The notes under the pieces: model-generated
Seen by the model: the letters and a program-made list of their open reading frames with translations, nothing else
Told to the model about the DNA's origin: nothing
Databases searched by the model: none
Assembly (NCBI GenBank): GCA_963693285.1
Contig: OY848930.1
Location: forward strand, 620,001-684,000
Length of the DNA: 64,000 nucleotides
Direction: 5' to 3'
From: Xestospongia muta
Taxonomy: Eukaryota; Porifera; Demospongiae; Haplosclerida; Petrosiidae
Program-made: the position numbers and the translations under genes
In this document: in pieces, positions 1-19,965 of the stretch
Position numbering within the stretch: position 1 is the stretch's first letter
Layout of the letters: every line of letters begins with the position of its first letter

Positions 1-1271
1 TTGTTAATTCTAAGCTTCAATTTACAATTCCCATTTGAGTTTATAGACCGAACTCAATGTTTTGTCAAGTAAAATCTTGTGAGAGATACACTCTTTACAT
101 GACAATCTATTGTTCAGACTCTTTGCTGACACTTTAGTTAATTGTATACAATAAGCAGAGACCAGCTGAAGTGACAAATAAAGATTGAATGTTAGTATGA
201 GTGGTTAATGCTTTTTATACACACAGTGGCTTCCAAATATATATTTTAGTGGTTTTGCCTTATTGATAGTAGGTACACTAGACTGTTAATGATTGGTGTT
301 CACTAGTCTAGAGTTTGTCAATGGCTACAAATGATTGTTTAGTTTGTAGTGTGTAAAGAGGCTTTCTGTCATCTGTTAATAGTGATTGCTTTTTCCTATT
401 AGTTTTGATAAACTAGGTAGTAAACACTTGAAGGAAATATAAGCTACATATTTTGTGAAATTGTTAGCATTTTTAGATTATTAGATCATCAAGAAAAAAT
501 GATAGCTACCATTGGTAAGCTCTAGACTAGTGAACATCAGTACTTACCACAGTGACCCAGGATAGCTACCGTTAGTAAGCTTTAGACTAGTAAACATCAG
601 TACTTACCACAGTGACCTAGGATAGTTACAGTTAGTAAGCTCTAGACTAGTGAACATCAGTACTTACCACAGTGACCTAGGATAGCTACCATTAGTAAGC
701 TCTAGACTAGTAAACATCAGTACTTACCACAGTGACCTAGGATAGCTACATTAGTAAGCTCTAGACTAGTGAACATCACTAACAATCACATTCATTATAA
801 TATATTTTAGATACCTCTGGTCCAGTTGACTGTGGCTTTGCAATTGACTTATGTCATTAACACATGAAATGCTCGTTGTGGCTGGTTGGGATCCAAGCTC
901 ACATTGCTAATTGATTTGTGTGACCCTTTTCCCAATCTTCAACTTTTCAGGTACTTTCAAGTTATAAATACACTGATCTAATTGAACAATCATTTTATTT
1001 TCATTATTTTTTTAAAATTATGTGCTAGATTAATTTACTAGTAACCATCATTGTTCATAATTATAATAAAAAAACATTGAGGTTTTGCAAGGAATATTAT
1101 TTTAACGAGGTAATTAATTATTATGACGTATGCGCGTAAATAAAAGAATTCGATCGTTGTCCACGCATAAATAAGAGGGGAACGTTTTCGAGAGATTAGA
1201 CACAGTTTTACAAACTTTGCAAAGAGTTTTGCAAACCAACCCGATTATAGCATTGTGAAATTTGTAGAAGT
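1..1271. other. Upstream spacer of the FOXL2-like gene
   Basis: AT-rich DNA with no coding exon that I can support. It holds a 60-bp minisatellite (about 490-780) and, near the gene, a TATA-like ATAAATAAG at about 1166-1174 with a CG-containing stretch (TATGCGCGTAAA, about 1127-1138). These could be the core promoter of the forkhead gene, but this is inference from position only. Confidence 0.5.
490..782 (-). repeat. 60-bp minisatellite, about five copies
   Basis: Successive 60-base units repeat TACTTACCACAGTGACC, GGATAGCTACC and AGTAAGCTCTAGACTAG with few changes. This is the reverse complement of the arrays at 5.6, 11.8, 40.3 and 47.7 kb and has the same orientation as the array at 42.8-43.6 kb. 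No coding capacity. Confidence 0.9.
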
Positions 1272-2327
1272 ATGCCAAGCGTTTATCCAATGAGTGGAGA
1301 GCAGAGCTACGCAACCAGTGTCTGCGAGAAGGAGTTTCGAGAGGCACTAGAGAAATCGATGCAAATGAGCAAGAACGGCAGCAAGCAGCCCGAGCCTGTG
1401 GCGACCGTGCCTGCTAGAGCAATCAAACTCAATCCTTCCTACACAGAAGATGGAGACGAAAAGATGGCAAACGTCAAGCCACCTTACTCGTACGTTGCTC
1501 TCATTTCTATGGCAATCCAGAGCTGTCCAGAGAAGAGGCTCACGTTAAATGGTATTTACGACTACATCACTAAAAACTTTCCTTACTATCGCAACAGAGA
1601 AAATCAAGGCTGGCGAAACTCGATTCGTCACAATCTCTCTTTGCATGAATGTTTCATGAAACTCCCTGCAAAAGGAGGCAAGAACGGCAAAAGCCATTAC
1701 TGGGTGCTGGATCCGAACCACGAGGTCATGTTTGAGGAAGGCAACTACCGAAGACGTCGCAGACGCCCTGTAAAGAAAGTCACTTTCCCCCCAACTCACT
1801 ACCATAGTCATTACAGCAGATCTCCATATTATCCTCTGTATCATGGAATGCCAGATTATACCTCCCGGGCAATGAATCCAGCTGCTGCTGTAGGCTGGGA
1901 CACTGCAGGTATGCACAGTATGTTCCAATCACCCTATACAGGATTACCATCCATTAATGTCAATGGTAATAACAATGCCGGGCCCTTACAGTCACCACTA
2001 GCTAGTGCCTTGGGAACCAGTTCCCTAAGCCATCAAACTGGTGCCACAGCATTCCAACCAGGTGGCTATTCACCATTGCTTTATTCTCCAAGAAACATGA
2101 CAGATTCTATTGGAAGGCCGACAGCCTCTGTCCAGTCCTCTATGCCATTAATAACCCCTTATCCACCACCAGCTCTCCCTGCGTTTCCATCCAGCTATAC
2201 TGGCAATCCTCATCCTCAGCCCCTTTCTCTCCCCACTGATACCAGTAAGACGTATCAGCCTTCAGCTCCCGTCACTCAGAGCAGTAGTCATCTTCCATCC
2301 TCACCCGATATTTGGAACCCGCTTTAA
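1272..2327 (+). CDS. Forkhead-box transcription factor, FOXL2-like
   Basis: Single-exon gene of 351 residues. The forkhead (winged-helix) DNA-binding domain covers about residues 69-163. It begins [14 protein letters not shown], contains the recognition helix [13 protein letters not shown] at about 116-128, and ends GNYRRRRRR. The [11 protein letters not shown] tail followed by a proline-rich stretch is typical of FOXL2, which is why I prefer that subfamily over other Fox classes. The C-terminal half is rich in Ser, Pro, Tyr and Gly and looks disordered, as in many Fox activation or repression regions. The protein should act in the nucleus. The ATG at 1272 is preceded by a TATA-like element about 100 bp upstream. 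Lack of introns contrasts with every neighbour but is common for FOXL2. Subfamily assignment rests on domain-edge features and would need a tree. Confidence 0.9.
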   Translation: MPSVYPMSGEQSYATSVCEKEFREALEKSMQMSKNGSKQPEPVATVPARAIKLNPSYTEDGDEKMANVKPPYSYVALISMAIQSCPEKRLTLNGIYDYITKNFPYYRNRENQGWRNSIRHNLSLHECFMKLPAKGGKNGKSHYWVLDPNHEVMFEEGNYRRRRRRPVKKVTFPPTHYHSHYSRSPYYPLYHGMPDYTSRAMNPAAAVGWDTAGMHSMFQSPYTGLPSINVNGNNNAGPLQSPLASALGTSSLSHQTGATAFQPGGYSPLLYSPRNMTDSIGRPTASVQSSMPLITPYPPPALPAFPSSYTGNPHPQPLSLPTDTSKTYQPSAPVTQSSSHLPSSPDIWNPL

Positions 2328-3461
2328 AAAGAACAGATTTCATTGCAATGAGTTACTTGAGAACTCGGTAATTATTGAAGAAACCTCAGTTTCTTCATAT
2401 ATATTATATACGTCCTTCATTTGTATTATAAGAACTCTATCAATTTGTTGCTGTCAAATATATCAAATATAATAGCTAAAGATATTATATAAAATTGTTT
2501 GTTCTTTTTTAACAAGATACTTTTAAAAATAACTGTCTTAATCTGAAAATTTTGTAATTAATTTGGCACTTGTACAGGTCTTTGTTTTCTTTTATTTAAT
2601 AGAGTGATTTTTTCTTTATACAGCTTTTGAAAACAAATTTTTAGTATTAACAACTTATATCGAGTCTCTTAAACTTTAAATATCAATTTGAAAAAAACTA
2701 ATTATTTTTAAAATTTAATATGTCACAGATTATTAAAACTCCGTCTTCAACAATGACTTCAACAATTGATAGATAAAGAAATAAACAAACAGAGTAAATA
2801 AAAGGGCAGATAAATAAGAAGAACAGACACAGAGAACAAGCAAACATTGCTATTGTTATATAAACACACTTAAACAAGTAGTGATAATCTCCCTGCCTGA
2901 GGGCAATTGTTATTAAAAATTCATTGTTTAAAAAGTAGATAGTTCTGTTTGATAAACACCACAATATTTTTGACGAGTGTTTTCATCATTGTAAAGTACA
3001 AAAATGTATCAAGTCATAGGTCTATGATAGTCCCTTTAACATGCAGTGTGTCCTGTAACGCCTGTATTATCTTAATACCAGAAATATTTGTAACATGAGT
3101 GAATAACTGGTTCCATATGAGTAACAGTAATATCAAAAGTCAAAGGAAACACACAAATATTGTATGAATATATTGAGTCATATGCTATAATACAGTGTAA
3201 CTAAAACACAATTAACAAAATTAATTTGCATACAAATTGGATAGTAGTCCTTTCCAAACTATCTGGGATGAAAAAAATTACAGCTGTAAAGTTATCACTG
3301 TGAACATGATGGTGTGTACACTAAGGGTGGGTATTGGCTATCTGAATAAATTGAAGTGATCTATACTACTGCTATTAAAATGATATGAAATAAATACAGG
3401 TGCATAGAGTGGGGTGACTTAAGATTTTGTAATAACATTGTTTCTATCGTAGTATCTGTGC
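2328..3461. other. AT-rich spacer between convergent genes
   Basis: Spacer between the forkhead stop codon and the PEDS1 stop codon. No open frame with coding character was seen. It must contain the 3' ends of both transcripts; no single poly(A) signal stands out because AATAAA-like strings are frequent here. Confidence 0.5.
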
Positions 3462-4776
3462 TTATTTCTTGTTTGCCCATTTCATATCGTCACTACGTGG
3501 TTTCATCCCAGTAACTCGCTCGATAATTCTTTCAAGACTTGTCCAGAATCCTATTTTTTCTAATGGGTAGTTTAGCCAACCCGTAGTTATGCAGAAGTAA
3601 GTTTCGTGAGGTGCAACGTGGTGAACACGGTGGTGTGCTTTTGGTAAGATGATGTGTAGTTTCTGTAGTACTTGGACCCATTTTGGTAAACCGTAATATG
3701 TATGAGACCACTTGTGAAATTGATTTGTAAATGTTACAAACAAAACCAGAGATGCGGAGAAACAATGAAACGAATACCAGTTTTTTATTTGTTGAGCAGT
3801 TTGGGAAAAAAGAAGATAGAGAAGGAACAAAAGCCCGGGAAGTGTGGTTAGACAGTTGTCTCCATTGGTCTCAATAAAGTCGTGTCGAGTGATGGCGGTG
3901 GGGTCAATGTGATGTTCACGAAATGGCCGAATAAAAGCCTAATTAAATAAAAAGTTGTGTACAATTTTAAAAATGGCTTTCATGTTAGGTACCTTTCCAA
4001 TAATGGGTATCTCCACTGATCCCCAGCTATCAGCTGCCCAATGAACAAATCCAGAGAGAAAGTCTGCCAATAGCATGCCAAACACTATGGAAACAGAGCC
4101 ATATTAAGCAAGTCTATTTATAGCTGAGTTACTATTAATAGTAACTATACCATAACGGTCTGACAGGTAATACAAACTCGCCTTGTGTATTATGCAATGT
4201 GGTTTAGTTATACATTCAGCACTAAGAGGTATTAAATTTAAAGTGGTCAAGTTTTATAATCGCTATAATTATTTGCTTTATATAAATAAAATATCATTGG
4301 TAACAAAGCTATATGTACTAAACACAGTGTTATATAAACCGAGTTATCTTTGTTGCATTACAACGATGACATATAGTAAAGAGCATTTTAAAGTACACTA
4401 TGTTCCCAAATCAATTCATTGAACAATGTTACTATATTTAGCTCGTGTGTACCTATATTTAGTAACATGGATGGTAGAAACGACATCTCCCAGTAGTAGC
4501 AAAGATTAATATAGACCAGAATATTAAGTATTAATGAAGCTATCACACTGGCTTTCTCCATTCGACGTTTACCTATAGGGGACAAAATGTTCACAATAGT
4601 TTTAAAAGACTGTTTCTATAAACAAAACAACAGCACAAACAATAAACTTCACACACAATTAATTCCTAGAGCATACCTAGAGTGTATCCGGCGGCCAATT
4701 CTTTTGCTCCTGCATGGTTTCTTCCAGCACGTTTGTGCTGTTCGTCAAAGAGAGTCGCCTTCTTCTTGCACTCCAT
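3462..4776 (-). CDS. PEDS1: Plasmanylethanolamine desaturase (TMEM189/Kua family)
   Basis: Four-exon gene read right to left: 4677-4776, 4453-4572, 3993-4084 and 3462-3938. All junctions are GT-AG, total 262 residues, close to the human protein (about 270). The family introduces the vinyl-ether bond of plasmalogens in the endoplasmic reticulum membrane. Visible hallmarks are RNHAGAKELA near the N-terminus, a hydrophobic helix pair, FVHWAADSWGSV, the long conserved block FIRPFREHHIDPTAITRHDF, then HKWSH, HHRVHH and HETYFCITTGWLNYPLE. The many conserved histidines fit a di-iron active site. The start ATG at 4774-4776 opens the conserved N-terminal segment. It is divergent from MRRF, with only 88 bp between the two start codons, so a shared promoter is likely. 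Confidence 0.95.
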
Positions 4777-4864
4777 GTTGGAGTACTACTACCGATCAGG
4801 TTACACACTATGGGGTGACCTCCTTTTCTCAGCCACACCCACTAGTAATATATTATAAAATAAC
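4777..4864. promoter_or_regulatory. Putative bidirectional promoter PEDS1/MRRF
   Basis: The 88 bp between two opposed start codons include a CCACACCC box (about 4833-4840), like those seen in other divergent promoters of this window, and a TATA-like ATATATTATAAAAT just before the MRRF start. Function is inferred from position. Confidence 0.5.
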
Positions 4865-6687
4865 ATGGAAAGAAATGGCGTTTTCAAGATTTATTCCTCT
4901 GTTGTGTGGCTAGCAAAGAGGGGTGTGTTCTCTTCCTTGAGCAGGAGTCTCTCTCTTTATAAATCACCTATATTAACTATTAAATCCAACGCAGTCAGAA
5001 TCAGAAAAGTGCCTGATATTCAACCAAACATTGTATTGTTGAATGGTTTAATACAACTAAGATATTATGCTAAAAAAAAATGTAAGATTCTTTCAAGAAG
5101 ATAAAGCATTTAAAATACTAGCAATGCAACACCGTGTAATATGATGACCCTATCTTAGTAATACAATGCCAAACCAATTTGTATATATTAACCATTCAAT
5201 AGTTGGTATTTTAAACGCAAATTAGTAATGTCAATGTTACAAGGCCTTTATACCTTGCCCTGAAGAATATTAATGATATAACTTCTTTTATGTCTCATAG
5301 CACACAAAGTTGAACTTACTCAGGAAGAAAACAACATTGTTGATATGAATACAATCAAGGGAGAAATGGAGACAGCCATCAAAACACTACGATGGGAGTA
5401 CACCAATACTGTGACACTTCGACTCTCACCAAGTACATATACAATGTGTTACAATGTATAATGATGTTATAGTATTGATGTAGTGGTGCTTGGAACTGTA
5501 AAAGTGAAGATAGGTCAGAAACAGGTCCCTATATCTGAAGTTGGGCATTTGTCAATGCCTACTCAACAGAACATTATTATCAAATTCATGTCACATCCAT
5601 CTGTAAGTATAATAGGTGCTATAATACTGTTTACTAGAGTTTACAGCTATTCTAAGTCACTGTGGTTAGTTCTGATGGTCACTAGTCTAGAACTTATTAG
5701 CGGTAGCTATCTTAGGTTACTGTGGTAAATACTGATGTTCACTAGTCTAGAACTTACTAATGGTAGCTATCCTAGGTCACTATGGTAACTACTGATATTT
5801 ACTAGTTTAGAGCTTACTAATGATAGCTATCCTAGGTTACTGTGGTAAGTACTGATGTTAGCTAATCTAGAGCTTATTAATCATAAGTCACTGTGGTAAT
5901 TGGCAGATAGTAAGAAATTTTACAAGTTCATACATGCATGAAGGACACACATCATATATATGTATATTTCATATCTTTTTAGTGTATATCTGATGTTGTT
6001 AAGGAGATTAAAACAAGATATCATGTTAAACCTTTAGTGGAAGGATCAGTCATAAAGATAACTGTCCCTAAGTAAGTAAAAGAGCTGGAGCCAAGTTTTA
6101 ATGGAAAGACAACCATTAATGATTGTTTAAATAAAGTTGTGTTTGTTATTAGAAACGATCATACTGTTATTTTTGGTATTAATATTGACAGACCTACTAA
6201 GGAACTAAGAGAGATTCTTTGTAAGGATGCCAAAGGCTTGGCTGACAAAGCAAAAGTTATGATTCGAAGAGTTAGACAAAAGTCTATTGCTAAATTACGT
6301 AAAGAGACGAATAATGTGTCGAAAGATTCATTAAAGAGAATTGAAGACGCTGTGAGTAGTGTGTGACATTGTGTTTGGTAGAGTAAATAAAGTGCAGAGA
6401 TATTGTGTTCATCTACCCATTAAATTGCATAACAGTGGCTAGACGGATTAATCTAATGACTCTATTTACTGAACCACCACACCTATATTTAACCCTTATA
6501 TTCATTCATGCATGCAATTATCTAACTATTTCTCAAGACATTCTTTCATCTGACTATACTCATTTATCTACAAATATCGAATTTATTCTTTTTTCTATTC
6601 ATGCAGATTCAGCTTGTAACTGATGATTACTCTAAGTCAATAGAGAAGATTTTGAAAGTCAAAACTGATGAATTAAGTAACGCATGA
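4865..6687 (+). CDS. MRRF: Mitochondrial ribosome recycling factor
   Basis: Six exons: 4865-5081, 5301-5432, 5484-5602, 5983-6071, 6192-6351 and 6607-6687, giving 265 residues. The first about 70 residues are basic and Ser-rich with no acidic cluster, as in a mitochondrial import signal. The rest follows the RRF fold: EMETAIKTLRWEYTNTVTLRLSP, then VPISEVGHLSMPTQQNIIIKF, then KPTKELREILCKDAKGLADKAK and IRRVRQKSIAKLRKE, and a C-terminal helix ending KVKTDELSNA. RRF splits post-termination ribosomes together with EF-G2 in mitochondria. The short link at the exon 2/3 junction (LSP to MVLGTVKV) leaves a small uncertainty about that acceptor. Intron 3 carries several units of the 60-bp minisatellite. 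Confidence 0.93.
5640..5900 (+). repeat. 60-bp minisatellite inside an MRRF intron
   Basis: About four diverged units of the family, forward orientation (GTAGCTATCCTAGGTCACT, ACTGATGTTCACTAGTCTAG), lying in the intron between exons 3 and 4 of MRRF. Confidence 0.85.
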
Positions 6688-7325
6688 AAAGAGAAAGTTC
6701 TATCCCTAATTCAATCTGTGGTCACTTAGTACTGAAACTATTACAAAGTGTACTGTTCAATTGTCATTGTTCCATATGTAACGCCTTCACAGTGTGTTTT
6801 GAAATGTTTGCAATATGTTAATAGAGTTTGTGGTAATTCTAGTATCCACTGTTTATGACTTCAGATTTATCAATGCTTGAAAAAAAGCTATATTAGTGTA
6901 ATAAAGGTATTAATGTGAGAGTGTTTGCAGTCTACATTGTATATTTTCATTTATTTTTAAATTAGTTTGTGTTTTCATTTTTAAGTAGTGTGGTTTTCAC
7001 TGGTTGTTTACTAGCTATGAAGTGGTTTATGAGTGAGTATATTTATTTAGAAATTATCGTTTTATATAAAAGGTTTATAATAACATTGTTGTTTTTTATT
7101 GTAAGTAAAAAAGCCTCACTTAGTAAGTACAATGAAGTACTTGACTGGTATATGTTATAATTGATAAACTGTTGCAATAAATTAGTCAATAATATTTGGC
7201 TCTTTCTCTGTTATCAAAATTATTAGTTTGAAGTTTGTGTAACCCATTGTATTATCAACAAATGTTAGTAACCTACTATGTTATATTCATCATTTTAAAC
7301 TTTAATGAGTGTTATGTCAGTAACG

Positions 7326-7708
<383 letters not shown>

Positions 7709-8448
7709 ATTAAATTAAAAAGTCAGCTATTATTATATTATCATGTTTGTTTCCCTAAGTTTACTGGAAGTACCCTTGACAACAGTGCATTGAAAATAGA
7801 AAACATTTCCACTCCTCATTGACTCACTGTCAACTATATATTGTGTCATTTCCTGCAAGTTTCTAAGAGCATGTAATATTGAATTTGAAATTGACATTCA
7901 TAGAAACTACACACTGATGTGTTTCTGATTTAATACTTCTCTATACCCTCGTGGTAACAAATCAGTGGGTGCGTGAACAATTTTTGTCATGTCAGGTTTA
8001 TGTAATAACTTAACACTTCTCTGTTATTGACATTACAATATCTTAAATAAAAAACCAAAACTTTAGAAATTTTATTTCCAGTTTTGATTTATACTTTGTT
8101 TTTTTTACTGACACTGACTTAGCGATATGGACATTTTATTATAATTGTCTTGGGTATTTGCTCAGCTGGTCTCTTTTCCATACACCTTAAACCCTAAATA
8201 TAGTAACATTCTTTCTAAAATTAGTAACTGTATTATTACATAATGTGTCAGATATAGAAGAGAACATTAGATGTATAACACCATGGTCACTAAATAGAAC
8301 TATTGTTATTATATGATAAGGTTGTATAAATTAAATTAAAAGATAAATTTGGAAAAAGATGATATTCTTTGACTACATGTTGTTCATTGTTCGTTATTAC
8401 CACTTAATTATTACTCATTAATGATTAATAAATTTAGTGGGCGTTTTT

Positions 8449-8460
8449 TGCGCATGCGCA
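8449..8460. promoter_or_regulatory. NRF-1-type palindrome upstream of COX4
   Basis: The 12-bp palindrome TGCGCATGCGCA matches the vertebrate NRF-1 consensus (YGCGCAYGCGCR) and sits 15 bp upstream of the chosen COX4 start codon. NRF-1 drives cytochrome oxidase genes in vertebrates. Function here is inferred. Confidence 0.6.
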
Positions 8461-8474
8461 CAGCTATTTCCAAA

Positions 8475-9277
8475 ATGGCGTTCATAGCAAGGAGGTTCTT
8501 CAGTTCCACAGCACGTTTGTCCAATTTGAAAATCACTGTGGCTACTCCAGCGCCGCTCTATGCAACCACTGCTCTAACTACTCCAGAATTACGTGCATTG
8601 GGAGAGAAGGCGAAGGGACCCTGGAAATCTTTGACTAATGAAGAGAAAGTTATGTGTAAGCCGACCAGTTGGGAGAGAACGTTACAAATTATAAATAAAA
8701 ACACATGTTCCTTTAAATAGGCTCCACATTATTATTACCAATCTGTTTATTAGGGGTTGGGGCCAGTCTCATACCAAGACTTTCATACAGCTATTTTCTG
8801 AGAATGAGACTAAGTTTAATATGTCATCTATATCTCATTGTTTAGTGTACAGAGCTACATTTCCTATGACATTTAAAGAGATGATGTCACAATCAAGTGG
8901 AGATGGAATGAAGGTGTTTCTGGGCGTGTCAGCGGGTGTGATTATAGGTATCGTGTTAGCTCAATATCTCAGAAAAGCAGGTAAGTTATCATTGACTAAT
9001 GATATGATTTTAAGGCACAAGTGGACATGATTTTGTGGCTGTTGCTAAGCACCCATTAAATAATCGTTTGTTGACCTAGAATCCAAAGTTCAGTGACTTC
9101 CTGTGTTTGGTCAAAACAATTAAGTCTGTTTAAAATGATCTCTATTCTTTATCTTCTCTAGTTGGTCCAGAGATACCTCATACTCTAGGTAATGCTGAAT
9201 GGGAAGAGAATACACGACAAAAACTCCTTAGACAAAAGGCCAATCCTATCGAGGGTATCAGTTCTCGAGTATCATAG
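8475..9277 (+). CDS. COX4: Cytochrome c oxidase subunit 4
   Basis: Three exons: 8475-8655, 8846-8980 and 9162-9277, 143 residues. The N-terminus (MAFIARRFFSSTARLSNL) is a typical mitochondrial presequence. The body contains LGEKAKGPWKSLTNEEKV followed across the splice by LYRATFPMTFKEM, matching the COX4 matrix domain. A single membrane helix follows (VFLGVSAGVIIGIVLAQYL). The C-terminus ANPIEGISSRVS matches the conserved NPIQG...K/R ending. It is a nuclear-encoded subunit of respiratory complex IV in the inner membrane. An in-frame ATG lies upstream at 8421 and another inside the NRF-1-like site. I prefer 8475 because it gives the clean presequence. Confidence 0.92.
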
Positions 9278-9507
9278 AGACACAAGAGTAGACATTGAAC
9301 AATTATATGGCATTTTGTGTACTACTGGCATTGTTCTATTTAATGCACTCTTTTGACTTAGTCCATCAGTTATTAGAATCTCAATAATGGTGGTATAAGT
9401 TACCATAGAAACATTATAACATCATTTTAAATTAAGCCTAGGGTCGTCTATTATTTCTTGATCTAGTATTCTCCCAATTAAAAAAATAGACTAGTCATTA
9501 GCAGACT

Positions 9508-17840
<8,333 letters not shown>

Positions 17841-17945
17841 TATATTGACTAAGATTTCCCGCCAATTCTGTTATAATATTTCTGTTATTAAGTTAATAAA
17901 CGTTTAATTAGAAAATAGGATCTCTAGCCACGCCCATCTACAACA
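17841..17945. promoter_or_regulatory. Putative bidirectional promoter KIF15/KIAA1143
   Basis: 105 bp between opposed start codons, with TTTCCCGCCAA (E2F-like) near KIF15 and CCACGCCC at about 17928. An E2F-like site fits a mitotic kinesin. This is inference from motif and position. Confidence 0.5.
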
Positions 17946-18787
17946 ATGTCTGCACCCAGTAGGAATGTCTCCTATGTCAAGCCACAAGAGCCTTCGTTTC
18001 TGAGAGCATTCAAGGCAAAGTAAGGTATAAAGCTTGTGTCATTAATACATTAATGAATGCAAGTAATAGGGTCCCTCCTCATTCTAGTATAAGTAATTTT
18101 ATTGATTAATATAATTATTATAACAATGTTTTCTCAATTTTAATTTATAGAGCTGGTTATAAAGAGCCAGAGGTTACTATTGACACTAAACGTGGTCAGA
18201 TTTCAAAAAAAGATGATAAAGATGACGAACCAGATCGATTTCGAGAAGATGAGTTACCTACTGTGGTATATCAGAGTGGTAATGTTACTGAAGAAGAGTA
18301 TCGTCAGTTTTTGGAGCAACAAAGAGAAGAATGTATGGACAAATAGAGGAATTAATGGATGGACACAAAGAGACAATGGACATGACATACATAAATAGAT
18401 GGATGGGTGAATGGATACATAACATAGATGAATGGATGGATAGATAGATGAATGGATGGATGATGCAAATAGTGAACAATGATTCTTATTTTAGTCAAAC
18501 AAGAAGCTACAAAAATTGATTCAAAAATAGATTCAGTCCCAACTGGTACTAAAACAACAGATAACACTAATACCTCATCCGAAAGTGGAGGGAAAATAAT
18601 GTTCAAGAAACCAATTAAAAGGACCAGCACAGAAGCAGCTGCTACTACTGGTCCTCTTTACTCCTCAAGTAGTAAGAGAAAGACAAAAAGTGAGGAAGAT
18701 AAGAAAAAGAAAAAAGGTTCAGGAGTAGGAGTAAAGAACTCAAAGTTATTGTCATTTGATGACAACGATGAAGATGAAGAGAGATAA
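17946..18787 (+). CDS. KIAA1143 homologue (DUF4604 family)
   Basis: Three exons: 17946-18019, 18151-18332 and 18495-18787, 182 residues. The N-terminal NVSYVKPQEPSFLRAFKAKAGYKEP matches, by pattern, the conserved start of KIAA1143 proteins, followed by an acidic stretch and a VVYQSGNVTEEEYRQFL segment. The C-terminal half has IMFKKPIKR, then a Lys-rich low-complexity stretch and the terminal NSKLLSFDDNDEDEER, the family signature. No enzymatic motif; probably a disordered, nucleic-acid-related or scaffolding protein of unknown function. Exon 2 ends at a GT inside a region followed by ATGGATGG-type repeats. The head-to-head position with KIF15 is the same neighbour relationship that I recall for the human genes. 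Confidence 0.85.
18335..18475 (+). repeat. GGAT-type tetranucleotide repeat in an intron
   Basis: Imperfect ATGGATGGATAGATAGATGA-like repeat filling most of the second intron of the KIAA1143-like gene. A similar degenerate ATGGATACATAG repeat occurs at about 17465-17525 in KIF15. Confidence 0.8.
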
Positions 18788-18934
18788 TAAAATTGTTAAC
18801 ATAAACAATAATTTAAATAATAATTCAATTAAATTTAATTAAATAACAGTGCACTTTTGTTTTAAAAAGAGACATCTTTTCTGTCATTGATTAATTCATT
18901 TGTTTAATTGATTATTACCATGGCAACAATGGGA

Positions 18935-19705
18935 TCATCTTTCTTCAGTGGGGTTACCAATTTGTATAGTGAGTCCATGTAATGATTTGATCTCATCACC
19001 TAACGCCTATAAAATAAAATTAACATCAAAATTAAAATTAAAATTAAAATTAAAATTATAGATCTCTAGTTCTTTTTTATTAGAAGAAAAAAAATGCAAT
19101 TCAATTGTTCTAATAAAAGAATTCAGAGACACTTTATTATATTAAAAACAAACAAACAATCTTAGTGTAATCAGGTACATTACAAAAAATTTTAAAGTCC
19201 CAAGCATAATTTTATTCTACACAATAAAAATTAAATTATTAACCCCTTTATTCCTCTATTACCTCATTGACTATTTTGTGTTGTTGTAGTGTGCGTTTTC
19301 CTTTAAACAGTTCTGAATCAATAATAATTTGATACATTGCACCACACCCACCTAATATAATAATGATAATTAGATTAGACTATTGGTCACCATAGCAACC
19401 ACTAATAACCTGATATGTCATTGACTTCAATGTACGAGGGATTAAGTTTCTCTTGTAAGAGATCTGTTAGTCTCTTTTCACCTTCAGTCATATCTGACAG
19501 GACTGAACCTGTTCTTATCCATCTTAATGCGAGCTAGAGAGAGAGAGATGCAATATAGAGTGAGACCCTATACTAATTTGCTAATTAAAATTCCAAATGA
19601 CATACCTCATTACTTTCTTACTTTATTTTGAAGACGGTCAGTAACCAGTCCTTTTTGACATGTCTTTAGGTTCCAAAGATACTTTGACACTCTACACCAA
19701 CTCAT
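18935..19705 (-). CDS. BOLA3: BolA-like protein 3, mitochondrial
   Basis: Four exons: 19622-19705, 19410-19533, 19263-19351 and 18935-19006, 122 residues from the ATG at 19703-19705. The BolA fold is clear: MTEGEKRLTDLLQEKLNPS, IEVNDISGGCGAMYQIIIDS, FKGKRTLQQHKIVNEALGDE and SLHGLTIQI. The GGCGAMY cysteine and the HG...I ending are BOLA3 features. BOLA3 works with glutaredoxin 5 in mitochondrial iron-sulfur cluster delivery to lipoyl synthase and complex II. The first about 28 residues are basic and Trp/Cys-rich and could be an import signal. A longer in-frame start at 19825 would add 40 residues including a hydrophobic segment. I prefer the shorter form, with modest confidence in the start. 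It is divergent from PRMT7. Confidence 0.9.
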
Positions 19706-19965
19706 ATTATCCAACAACAATAAGATTAGAATGACAAGGTCTATTGCTCTGGTATTGCTGAGAGTGCTGCACGTGGTAGAGAAGAAAGATAGACCAAACC
19801 TACATTTACAAGAGCAAAAGGTCATATCCTCTTAATGAGAAGTATACGGAGCAGATTTTGTTCCATTATAATTATTTCTATGTAAATTTTAGAATGTTTC
19901 CGTTCACTTCCGTATACTACACAACACGTGTACTCAAAAGTATGTACCCACGTGGTTTTTCTTAG
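19706..19965. promoter_or_regulatory. Putative bidirectional promoter BOLA3/PRMT7 with CACGTG E-boxes
   Basis: Interval between opposed genes with three CACGTG hexamers at 19770-19775, 19925-19930 and 19949-19954. CACGTG is bound by Myc/Max, USF and MiT-type factors. Regulation is inferred. Confidence 0.5.

Noticed and set aside
1545..1928. Open frame antisense to the forkhead gene
   Set aside because: Shadow frame of a strongly coding sense strand; no recognisable domain.
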